DNA from: Geomicrobium halophilum
Lineage (GTDB): Bacteria; Bacillota; Bacilli; Bacillales; Marinococcaceae
DNA: 64,000 bases
Direction of reading: 5' to 3'
Assembly (NCBI RefSeq): GCF_014207655.1
Contig: NZ_JACHHJ010000004.1
Location: 186,001-250,000, forward strand
Positions 56,560-64,000 of this stretch are shown one piece after another. Made by a program: the position numbers and the translations under genes. The notes under the pieces were generated by a model that was not told where the DNA came from, did no database searches, and saw nothing but the letters and a program-made list of their open reading frames with translations. The stretch's first letter is position 1, and each line of letters opens with the position of its first letter.

Positions 56560-56608
56560 TAAAAAAAGGCCCAGACCAGTCATGATTAGCTGATGCTGCG
56601 GCCTTTCT
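56560..56608 (-). terminator. Possible terminator of the sugar cluster
   Basis: On the minus strand AAGGCC pairs with GGGCCTTTTTTT around a 29-base loop. It lies downstream of the isomerase pseudogene. Confidence 0.45.
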
Positions 56609-56632
56609 TATTGGTTATATTTTACTCACTGA

Positions 56633-56937
56633 TCACTCAATGGTCAAATAAACAATTGACGAGATTTTCACTCCTAATTTCTCCGCAAACAGTACAGTTT
56701 TGCGCCAAGTATCATGGTGTTCTTTGGCAATTGTTCGCAGGATGTAATGGATTTCCTTGGCAGCTTAATCCACTTATGGTAATATTCTTTTCTTCAAGCT
56801 TTTCCAAGAAAATCGAGCATTCCCAGGGAAACTTCCAGTTACCAACTCTATGGCTTCTACTTTAACGAAGATAATTTGCCCAGGACACTCTCAAATGCCA
56901 TTTCTTTATAAAGGACTGTGAATAAACCAATCTTCAC
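56633..56937 (-). pseudogene. Broken sugar isomerase/epimerase-like gene
   Basis: The start (GTG 56937, AGGAGG eight bases upstream, overlapping the Gfo/Idh stop as GTGA) is intact. Frame-switched reading gives VKIGLFTVLYKEMAFESVLGKL, then VEAIELVTGSFPGNARF, LEEKNITISGLSCQGNPLHP and AKEHHDTWRKTVLFAEKLGVKI, the N-terminal third of a xylose-isomerase-like TIM barrel. There is an early TAG, at least two frameshifts and no C-terminal two thirds. In related clusters such proteins act on 3-keto sugars or their phosphates. Confidence 0.75.
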
Positions 56938-58049
56938 TGTGGTTTCCTCCTGTCATTTGAAGCAATAGAAACCCATTGTTCTGTTTGGTGACTTATCAAA
57001 ATCGCATCAATGATTTGCATAATACGATGCCCTTCCTCTATCGTAGCAAAACTGCCGGACTCCTTCTCACCACGTTCAATCGTTTCATAAAAATCAATAC
57101 ATAAGTTTTTCAAGCCATCTGGCCACCCTTCTTGATGTCCACCTGGATAATGAGCCAGGCTACGACTCTCCGTATCTAACAGTGCAGCATCTTTTAATAA
57201 CTCCTGATTCGGTTCATCCCGCTTACCGATCCATACGCTATTCGGTTTTTCTTGACTCCAGTAATAAGCAGCATCTTTTAAAGAAATTTCAATGTCAAAA
57301 TGGTTTTTCCGACCTGCGGTCACCTGTGAAACTGTAAAGCTTCCTTTCATCCCGTTTTCAAAACGCACGAGTACATTCCCAGCGTCCTCGGTATTTATCG
57401 AAGTTTTCTCAGATTCATTGAAACGATAATCATAGATCCTGTGAAGATCTGCAAACACAGAAGTGATTTTTTCCCCAACAATGTATTGTACGGTATCACT
57501 CCAATGCGATCCAATATCAGCAACTGTCCGTGATTGCCCATTTATTGATGGATCTAACCGCCAATTATAATCTGATTCATAAAGCATCCAATCTTGAGCA
57601 TAACTTCCTTTGACAAGATGAGGAAAACCATGCTTTTCATTATGAATCATTGTCTGCATCTGCTTAACAATGGGGAAGAACCGATAGTTAAAACATACGC
57701 CACTAATTGCTTCAGAATGACGAGCCAGCTCTACAAGATGAGCAGATTCCTCAACGGTTAACGCAAGGGGCTTTTCTGATAAAAGATGCTTGCTTCTCTT
57801 TAAAGCATAAGCATTAATCTCATAGTGCATGTAGTTTGGTGTACAATTATGCACTACCTCCACGTCAGGGTCATCAATCAGTCTGTATGGATCATCGTAT
57901 GCTTTCGGTATATGGAAATCAGCCGCTATGCTTTCTGCTTTTTCTATATCTCTAGAGAAAATCGCCACAATTTCCTGATCTTTTAATCTTTTTATTGCTT
58001 CCATATGCGATGTTGCTGAAAAACCGGTGCCTATAATTCCCACTTTCAT
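56934..58049 (-). CDS. Gfo/Idh/MocA oxidoreductase 1
   Basis: A 371-residue NAD(P)-dependent sugar oxidoreductase. The Rossmann start 'VGIIGTGFSATSHMEAI', the 'LLSEKPLALTVEES' motif (EKP Lys) and 'CFNYRFFPIVKQM' are clear; the second half is the alpha/beta substrate domain with 'VADIGSHWSDTVQYIVG' (catalytic His). Sugar not known. It is followed by the broken isomerase gene. Confidence 0.92.
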   Translation of the reverse strand: MKVGIIGTGFSATSHMEAIKRLKDQEIVAIFSRDIEKAESIAADFHIPKAYDDPYRLIDDPDVEVVHNCTPNYMHYEINAYALKRSKHLLSEKPLALTVEESAHLVELARHSEAISGVCFNYRFFPIVKQMQTMIHNEKHGFPHLVKGSYAQDWMLYESDYNWRLDPSINGQSRTVADIGSHWSDTVQYIVGEKITSVFADLHRIYDYRFNESEKTSINTEDAGNVLVRFENGMKGSFTVSQVTAGRKNHFDIEISLKDAAYYWSQEKPNSVWIGKRDEPNQELLKDAALLDTESRSLAHYPGGHQEGWPDGLKNLCIDFYETIERGEKESGSFATIEEGHRIMQIIDAILISHQTEQWVSIASNDRRKPQ

Positions 58050-58101
58050 TCATTTTCGCCACCCTTCGATGGAGCCCAAAGTTAATATCCCACAACGTTT
58101 C

Positions 58102-59121
58102 TTAAAATAATGGTCGTGTACCTCCAATTTCATGTTTATTGACTCTTCGACCTTCTTGATGAGACAAAAGAGCAAGTTCATTTACATGAGTTAACCTGCA
58201 TACATCGTCCTTTGTAATCGTTGGTTCTCCCGTCCCTTTTATAGACATCACCCATTGATGTAGTGGTGTTGGCAAAGCGCTTGGTATCTCTTCATGAAAA
58301 TTTTCATTTTCTTCGAATAGAGGACTTTTTAATTGTATCGCTTCGTTTTCTATTAATAATGTCCCCCCTGTACCGTACAATTCTAAATGATAAGGACTAC
58401 CTTGAGATACGAAGCTCGTTTCAATGATACCCAATGCACCTGACTCATGCTCAGTAAGAACAATGGTGTTATCGTCCACCTGTTCATTTAATAATGTTTG
58501 CATTTGGGCAAAGACTGTAGATACCTCTCCAGCCAATCGATTAAGAAGATAAAGAGGATGGGCACCAAGATCAACCAAGGCTCCACCTCCAGATTCCTCT
58601 TTATTAAAAAAACGTTCAGGTAGCCAACCATAAGTTCTCCCCTTGGAAGAAACACCACCGTTGTGAGCTAGACGGCACCGAATCATCTTTAACGTTCCAA
58701 CCCATCCCTCGTCTAACGCTTTTTGGGCATACAAATAGGAGGGATCGGACAACCTCGGAAGAGAAACAACTAACTTCACCCCAGCGTCTTCTACTGCTGA
58801 ATAAATCTCTTTACAATCCTGGACAGTTAATGCCAAAACCTTTTCTGTAAAAATGTGTTTTCGATGCTTTGCTGCTTCTAAGATAACTTCTTTATGCTGT
58901 GTTGTAGGCGTATTCACGATAACTGCGTCAATATTGGGATCCTCAAGTACTTTCTGTAATTGTGGTTCGTAAGGAACGCCTATGTTATATGCCCACGCTT
59001 TGCCTCGGCGTTCATCGATATCCCATACTTTTCTAATTGACAGGTTTTCATTTTGTTCTGCTTGTTTGGCATAATCTTCAGCATGAACATGCCATTTGCT
59101 TAACAAAGCAACTGAAATCAT
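58102..59121 (-). CDS. Gfo/Idh/MocA oxidoreductase 2
   Basis: A 339-residue paralogue. The N-terminal strand lacks the standard GxGxxG ('ISVALLSKWHVHAEDYAKQA'), and the EKP motif reads EKV ('FTEKVLALT'); 'GGALVDLGAHPLYLLNRLAGE' with the catalytic His is kept. The differences suggest altered cofactor or substrate binding. ATG at 59121 is ten bases after AAGGA. Confidence 0.88.
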   Translation of the reverse strand: MISVALLSKWHVHAEDYAKQAEQNENLSIRKVWDIDERRGKAWAYNIGVPYEPQLQKVLEDPNIDAVIVNTPTTQHKEVILEAAKHRKHIFTEKVLALTVQDCKEIYSAVEDAGVKLVVSLPRLSDPSYLYAQKALDEGWVGTLKMIRCRLAHNGGVSSKGRTYGWLPERFFNKEESGGGALVDLGAHPLYLLNRLAGEVSTVFAQMQTLLNEQVDDNTIVLTEHESGALGIIETSFVSQGSPYHLELYGTGGTLLIENEAIQLKSPLFEENENFHEEIPSALPTPLHQWVMSIKGTGEPTITKDDVCRLTHVNELALLSHQEGRRVNKHEIGGTRPLF

Positions 59122-59151
59122 GATCTTCACATCCTTGTATCAATTTGAACT

Positions 59152-59988
59152 TCACCCTTTTACTGCCCCTGTCGTTAAAGCGCCAACAATATAGCGTTGT
59201 AATAACAAAAAGAGAATAATCACGGGAACGATAGACAGGATACTTCCAGCTGCAAGATAGTGTGTTGTAATAGCTGCTTCTGTTTCCTGCAGATTAATCA
59301 CACCTACGGAAACAGGATATAATGCAGCATCATCAATTAGAATAAAAGGAATAACAAACTGAGACCAGCTTTGCACAGCAACCAGAATCAAGACCGAGAT
59401 GATTCCTGGTTTAGCAACTGGTAACAGGATTTTGGTTAATACTTGTCTCTTCGTACATCCATCAATAATCGCTGCTTCATCCAAATCTACAGGAAGTGTG
59501 TCAAAATAATTTTTTAAAAACCACGTCGAGAACGGTAACACGACAGCTACATATACAAGTACAATCAACGCAAAATTATTCAGCATATCCAAATCTGCAT
59601 ATAGACGATAAAGAGGAATAGTTATGACCACTGCCGAAATCATTTGCGTCATGAGTATTATCACTAAAAATTTGCTTTTGTGTTTCATCTGATATCTCGA
59701 CAGGGCAAAGGCTGCAGGAACTGCAATCAGTAAAGTTACAATGACCGTACTTCCTACAAGTCTAAAAGAATTCCATAAATATGTAAGAATCGGTGTTGTT
59801 TCCAAGACTTGAAGGTAATTTTCAAAGGCGAAGCTTGTTGGAATCAAAGACGGTGGCACTTCAAAGATTTCCTGCTGGGTTTTTAACGAAATTGATAAAG
59901 TCCAAAAAAGAGGAAAAAGAAATACAAGTACAATAAAAATATAACTTGCATATAGGGCGACTTTCAGCCATTTCTCCTTTCGCATCAT
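59152..59988 (-). CDS. Sugar ABC permease (MalG type)
   Basis: A 278-residue permease with six helices and the EAA loop 'LPVDLDEAAIIDGCTKRQVLTKILLPVAKPG'. Overlaps the MalF-type gene by four bases. With the binding protein it imports a carbohydrate; no ATPase gene is in the window, so a shared MsmX-type ATPase is likely. Confidence 0.93.
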   Translation of the reverse strand: MMRKEKWLKVALYASYIFIVLVFLFPLFWTLSISLKTQQEIFEVPPSLIPTSFAFENYLQVLETTPILTYLWNSFRLVGSTVIVTLLIAVPAAFALSRYQMKHKSKFLVIILMTQMISAVVITIPLYRLYADLDMLNNFALIVLVYVAVVLPFSTWFLKNYFDTLPVDLDEAAIIDGCTKRQVLTKILLPVAKPGIISVLILVAVQSWSQFVIPFILIDDAALYPVSVGVINLQETEAAITTHYLAAGSILSIVPVIILFLLLQRYIVGALTTGAVKG

Positions 59989-60935
59989 GAAGGATCCCCT
60001 TTCTTACCAAGAACTTTGAGATAAATCATTGTCATAGAGATATTGATCAGCAACAGGATGATGGACGTAGCTGCGCCTACCCCAAGGTTAAATTCTTGGA
60101 ATATAGTATTATAGATACTAAGAGCAATGACTTCAGTACTACTCCCCGGTCCGCCTTGCGTTAAGGCCATGACCATATCAAAGGTATTAAATGTATCGAT
60201 GGAAATGATTATAAGGTTGACTAAAATAATGGGTGTTATTGTAGGCAAAATGACATTTCGAAGCCGCTGAAAAGCACCGGCACCATCAATTTTTGCCGCT
60301 TCAACCAATTGTTTTGACACCGTTTGAAGGCCTGCGTACATTAAAATCATACTAAAGGCTGTCCCACGCCAAATATTCGCCAGCGTAACAGACAATAGGG
60401 CCAATGTTGGGTCTGATAAGAAAGTCACCGGCCCAATACCCATCTGTGAAAGAAAATGATTTAAGATGCCCGCGGATGTTTCATCGTAAAGCATTGTAAA
60501 GATAACACCAATCACCACTCCAGGAATGGCCCAAGCGACAAGAACAGATGTACGCACAATAACGGTTCCACGTAATTTAAGGCCTTCGCCGCGTACAATT
60601 AACAAAGCTATAACAAACCCGCATAACAATTGAAATGCAACACTAAAAAATACGAAAAAACCTGTCGTCCCTAACATTGGCCAAAATCCCGGTAACGAAA
60701 AGAGCTGAATATAAGAATTAAATGTGTAGGAAAAGTCTTGTTCTACCAAATTCATATCCGTAAAGCTGATTCTAATAATCTCAAATATCGGGTATAAAAA
60801 GATGGCTATCAATAAGATTGAAAGTGGTATAAGCCACGGATAAGCCGTGTCACGAAATCGAGTATTGGCCTTCTCACGTAACGTTTTGATCGTGGATTTT
60901 TTCTTAGGTTCTGGAGCAAATGAAGTATTGCTCAT
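59985..60935 (-). CDS. Sugar ABC permease (MalF type)
   Basis: A 316-residue permease with six helices and the EAA loop 'VEAAKIDGAGAFQRLRNVILPTITP'. The ATG at 60935 follows AGGAGGAG and overlaps the binding-protein stop by four bases. The N-terminal 30 residues are cytosolic and basic. Confidence 0.93.
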   Translation of the reverse strand: MSNTSFAPEPKKKSTIKTLREKANTRFRDTAYPWLIPLSILLIAIFLYPIFEIIRISFTDMNLVEQDFSYTFNSYIQLFSLPGFWPMLGTTGFFVFFSVAFQLLCGFVIALLIVRGEGLKLRGTVIVRTSVLVAWAIPGVVIGVIFTMLYDETSAGILNHFLSQMGIGPVTFLSDPTLALLSVTLANIWRGTAFSMILMYAGLQTVSKQLVEAAKIDGAGAFQRLRNVILPTITPIILVNLIIISIDTFNTFDMVMALTQGGPGSSTEVIALSIYNTIFQEFNLGVGAATSIILLLINISMTMIYLKVLGKKGDPS

Positions 60936-62221
60936 TCCGTCTCCTCCTCTCCAAACGTTGCAATTTCCCAAGCATCATCTAACGCTTGTTCCGGAGACTT
61001 CCTCCCTGATACAACCTCTGAAATTGCTGTTTGCAGTTGAAGTGAGATACTACTGTATTCTAGAGACGCTGGACGATCTCTTCCCTCTTCTTCTAGAATC
61101 TCTAAATATTCATCCCCAAAGGGACCTTGATCAAACTCTTCTGATTCATAGACAGACTCTCGAACAGGTTGTAGCCCTCGCATAGAGGTATATTGTCCCA
61201 TTCCTTCTTTGCCTACGAAAGTATTTTTCAAAAATTCAAACGCAGCATGTTGTTTTTCTTCATCTTCAGTAAAGATTCCCCATACCCATCCTCCAATTGT
61301 CGAGGTAGATTCTGAATCTTCTAACGTTGGAAGGGGTGCTACCTCCCAATTCTCAAATTCAGGGCCGAGGATATCTTCTACTGTCCCTGTCTGAAAACTT
61401 CCACCGAAAAACATGGGTGTTTGACCTGCAGCTACTTCTGCATTAAGATCATTTTCTTTCCCTAAGGTAGCCATACGTTGCGGTATAAGTCCTTGTTCAA
61501 CTCCTTGATCGATAGCTTCAAAAACATTGAGCATATATTGGTAATTATCTCCTTTTCCAAAGGTTCGCTCGCCATTTTCATTCACAAGTTCCCCACCTTG
61601 GCCCCAAAACATTGGCCAAAGACTTGTAACGGCAGTTCCTTCGTCAATACCGAGGGGCATCGCTAAACCCTCATATCCTTGATCAACTAATTCTTCTGAT
61701 ATGGTCATCGCCTCATCCCAAGTTTCTGGGGGTTCTGGAATAATGGTCTCATCATAAAATATATTCCGTATATTCGTATTGAAATATATTCCATAAATAT
61801 GACCATCATCCCCAACCATGACATCTTGAGCAAAGGGGAGAAAATCATTAATATCCATCTCATATTCTTCAAATAATTCATCGAGAGGTTGTAAATCGTC
61901 AACAAAACGATCGAAGGTAAAACCGTCAATAAGAGCCATATCAGGAGCACGACCCGTAGTGGCTTGTTCCTGTAGACGAGCCATTGCTTCATCAATATTG
62001 TTTGTATGAATATCATGCTGCATAGATAAACCATATTTATTTTCGATCATTTCGATATTTTCATTAACATAATGATTTGTGTCTTCGTCGGGAGAGTCTG
62101 GAGAATCAGCTGTGTTGGTGATCCAAGTTAATGTATCCTCTTCATCTGCAGAAACATCAGCACACCCGGTTAAAACAACCAATACGCCTATTCCCAGTAA
62201 ATACTTTGTAAACGTTTTCAT
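60932..62221 (-). CDS. Sugar ABC substrate-binding lipoprotein
   Basis: A 429-residue type II binding protein (family 1, MalE-like). The signal 'KTFTKYLLGIGVLVVLTGCADV' has a lipobox LTGC; the mature protein is very acidic, in keeping with a halophile. 'GRAPDMALIDGFTFDRFVDDLQPLDEL' and 'GGWVWGIFTEDEEKQHAAFEFLK' are typical. AAGGAAGG precedes the start; a cre site overlaps the start codon. Confidence 0.93.
   Translation of the reverse strand: MKTFTKYLLGIGVLVVLTGCADVSADEEDTLTWITNTADSPDSPDEDTNHYVNENIEMIENKYGLSMQHDIHTNNIDEAMARLQEQATTGRAPDMALIDGFTFDRFVDDLQPLDELFEEYEMDINDFLPFAQDVMVGDDGHIYGIYFNTNIRNIFYDETIIPEPPETWDEAMTISEELVDQGYEGLAMPLGIDEGTAVTSLWPMFWGQGGELVNENGERTFGKGDNYQYMLNVFEAIDQGVEQGLIPQRMATLGKENDLNAEVAAGQTPMFFGGSFQTGTVEDILGPEFENWEVAPLPTLEDSESTSTIGGWVWGIFTEDEEKQHAAFEFLKNTFVGKEGMGQYTSMRGLQPVRESVYESEEFDQGPFGDEYLEILEEEGRDRPASLEYSSISLQLQTAISEVVSGRKSPEQALDDAWEIATFGEEETE
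62207..62221 (-). promoter_or_regulatory. CcpA cre site overlapping start codon
   Basis: TGAAAACGTTTACA (minus strand 62220-62207) fits the cre consensus TGWAAACGNTWNCA. It covers the first codons of the sugar-binding protein, so CcpA could block transcription by roadblock. Confidence 0.65.
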
Positions 62222-62285
62222 TTTTGGCCTTCCTTTGTTTAAACGTATTCTTTCCTATTAATAAGAAGAGCATGATTTCGTTCGT

Positions 62286-63017
62286 CTATTCATATTCTTT
62301 CCCCGTTATATCCTCTAGAGGTTTGACGTTCCCATATTGTTGTTTTGTTGTATTCGAAGGGGTTGCCCATGATACGCCATTAGCGATGACTTTCTGAATG
62401 CAATGGTGGTAATACGTAGGATAAGATTCATGTCCCGGCCGAAAGTAAAAAATCTTCCCACGACCACGTTGGTAGGTGCAACCACTTCGAAACACTTCTC
62501 CACCTTCAAACCAGCTAACAAATAACAATTTATCAGGCTCTGGTATATCAAAATGCTCTCCATACATCTCTTCACGTTCGAGTTCAATATATTGACCGAT
62601 ATCAGCACAGATGGGATGGCTTGGATCAATGACCCATAATCTTTCCTTCTCATCTGCCTCTCTCCACTTTAAGTCACATGTCGTTCCCATTAATGTTCGA
62701 AAAATTTTTGAATGATGCCCTGAATGCAGAACAATCAACCCCATTCCATCAAGCACCCGTTTTACTACTCGGTCTACAATTTCATCATTTACCTCATCGT
62801 GAGCTTTATGTCCCCACCAAAGTAATACATCTGTGGCGTCTAGGACTTCTTGGCTCAAACCATGTTCTGGTTCATCAAGAGTAGCCGTTCTCACATTTGT
62901 GTACCCATATGCGTCTAATATGTCTGCTAATTGGGTATGAATCCCCTCAGGGTAAACCTTTGCTACATTAGGGTTGTTCTGCTCGTGTCGATACTCATTC
63001 CAAATGGTAATATTCAT
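62286..63017 (-). CDS. ThuA-like domain protein
   Basis: A 243-residue protein with a glutamine-amidotransferase-like fold ('[11 protein letters not shown]..', '[26 protein letters not shown]', '[20 protein letters not shown]', '[15 protein letters not shown]'). ThuA proteins accompany ThuB (Gfo/Idh) in trehalose and related disaccharide use through 3-keto sugars. It lies between two Gfo/Idh-containing blocks, which supports that role. Confidence 0.88.
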   Translation of the reverse strand: MNITIWNEYRHEQNNPNVAKVYPEGIHTQLADILDAYGYTNVRTATLDEPEHGLSQEVLDATDVLLWWGHKAHDEVNDEIVDRVVKRVLDGMGLIVLHSGHHSKIFRTLMGTTCDLKWREADEKERLWVIDPSHPICADIGQYIELEREEMYGEHFDIPEPDKLLFVSWFEGGEVFRSGCTYQRGRGKIFYFRPGHESYPTYYHHCIQKVIANGVSWATPSNTTKQQYGNVKPLEDITGKEYE

Positions 63018-63073
63018 GGAAACTCATCCCTTCTATATCAATTGGATTACATTTGTAGATACGTACCGTACCC

Positions 63074-64000
63074 TTATAACCTGGTTGTCGTATGCTCCAG
63101 GTTCACACTTTTTTCATTTCGACTACTTTCATAGATCGCATCAATAAGTTGGTTGGTCATCAATGTATTTTCAAGTGTAACAATTGGCTGAGCTTTGGGT
63201 AACGTACATAAATCTATGAAGTGTAGAGCTTGAGATTTTGCTTCTTGGTCTTCACCTGCAATCCATTCCGCATGGCTATTAATCAGCATCCCATCACGGC
63301 CATAATTCATTTGAAGAGGGAACAATGACAGTCCGCCGTTAGTTCCGGAAACCTCAAGTACCTGTCGATCTTCACTTATATTTGCTGCCCAAGAGGTTTC
63401 AAATAAAAACGATATGTTATTCTCAAATCTTATATACGCTGTGACATGATCATCTACGTCAAATCGCGAAGCATCAAATGCCCCCCACTGATTGACTTGT
63501 TCTTTACTTGTAGACAACCGATTATAAGTCGTTCCTACCACTTCTTGAGGAGAGGGGTGATCAAGCAACCACAAAGCTGTATCCAAATAATGAGAGCCAT
63601 AATCGATCAAGCTTCCTCCACCTTGAAGTTCTTTGTTCGTAAATACGCCCCATCCAGGTACTTTTCGTCTTCGCATAGCCTGAATACGAATGACTAGGGG
63701 GTCTCCTATTTCCTTTTTTTCAATCAATCGTTTCGCTGCCTGGACGTCTTTCATAAATCGATAATGATGAGCAACCATCAATGTTTTGCCACTTGATTCA
63801 GCGGCCTCAACCATTTCTTTTCCGTCACTGTGACAAATGGCCAATGGTTTTTCACATAAAACATGTACATCGGATTTAAGTGCGGTTATCGCAATTTCTT
63901 TATGGAACTTGTTTGGCGTACATATAACTACGGCATCCACTAACGGAAGGAGCTCTTGATAATCAGTAAACGCATATGGTATCTCGTATCGGTCAGTAAC
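63074..64000 (-). CDS. Gfo/Idh/MocA oxidoreductase 3 (partial)
   Basis: The C-terminal 308 residues of a third paralogue; the frame stays open to the right edge, so the N-terminal nucleotide loop lies outside. A GTG at 63940 is in frame but is not the start. 'VLCEKPLAICHSDGKEMVEAAES', 'HHYRFMKDVQAAKRLI' and 'GGGSLIDYGSHYLDTALWLL' (catalytic His) are present. It belongs to the ThuA/ABC sugar cluster. Confidence 0.92.
   Translation of the reverse strand, partial: VTDRYEIPYAFTDYQELLPLVDAVVICTPNKFHKEIAITALKSDVHVLCEKPLAICHSDGKEMVEAAESSGKTLMVAHHYRFMKDVQAAKRLIEKKEIGDPLVIRIQAMRRRKVPGWGVFTNKELQGGGSLIDYGSHYLDTALWLLDHPSPQEVVGTTYNRLSTSKEQVNQWGAFDASRFDVDDHVTAYIRFENNISFLFETSWAANISEDRQVLEVSGTNGGLSLFPLQMNYGRDGMLINSHAEWIAGEDQEAKSQALHFIDLCTLPKAQPIVTLENTLMTNQLIDAIYESSRNEKSVNLEHTTTRL

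Noticed and set aside
63074-63940. GTG at 63940 as gene start
   Set aside because: The frame is open for 20 more codons to the window edge and reads as normal Gfo/Idh sequence.

Overview
The window looks like a chromosomal segment of a Gram-positive, low-to-mid GC member of the Bacillaceae, probably a salt- or alkali-adapted one. Evidence: a purEKBCSQLFMNHD operon in the Bacillus order behind a guanine riboswitch, yebE/yebG homologues upstream of it, the queCDEF order, NsrR/Hmp, strong AGGAGG-type ribosome sites with several TTG/GTG starts, an LPDTA cell-wall anchor with its own sortase, and very acidic secreted proteins. A halophile such as Salicibibacter is my best guess, but that is inference.

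Layout. 1-3.6 kb is an AT-rich accessory island: a YdcP-like (DUF961) protein, an unknown protein, an SF2 DEAH helicase and a coupled small protein. 4-8 kb holds a VOC protein, SelO, a multiply frameshifted gene remnant and a CBO0543-type membrane protein. 8.3-21.6 kb is the purine operon on the minus strand with promoter, candidate PurBox, guanine riboswitch and terminator. 21.6-26.4 kb carries sortase plus substrate, divergent nsrR/hmp with two operators, and yebG/yebE. 26.4-31 kb has a type III polyketide synthase with its methyltransferase, a BCCT carrier and a DUF1445 hydro-lyase. 31-38 kb has an aldo/keto reductase, a GNAT, the preQ1 genes queCDEF, a LOG protein, a methyltransferase and tRNA-Ala(GGC).

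38.5-55.8 kb looks like one catabolic regulon: a sigma-54 activator, then a long minus-strand series of acyl-CoA ligase, LIV-type ABC transporter, PaaI thioesterase, thiolase, acyl-CoA dehydrogenase, SDRs, MaoC hydratases and a quinone oxidoreductase. A GG-N10-GC sigma-54 promoter and a 31-bp palindrome sit upstream of the ligase. Together they suggest uptake, CoA activation and beta-oxidation of an unidentified organic acid. 56.9-64 kb is a sugar cluster (three Gfo/Idh oxidoreductases, ThuA-like protein, ABC importer, cre site) whose sugar isomerase/epimerase-like gene is decayed.

Two families of dispersed repeats stand out. One is a 60-190 bp element built of CGCCGAA units in a 20-21 bp phase (five copies, both orientations, gene ends). 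The other is a MITE-like element with GTTCAAAAA/TTTTTGAAC ends; two inverted copies bracket the ABC transporter block and a truncated third lies between purN and purH. I consider the phased CGCCGAA element the most likely undescribed structure here.
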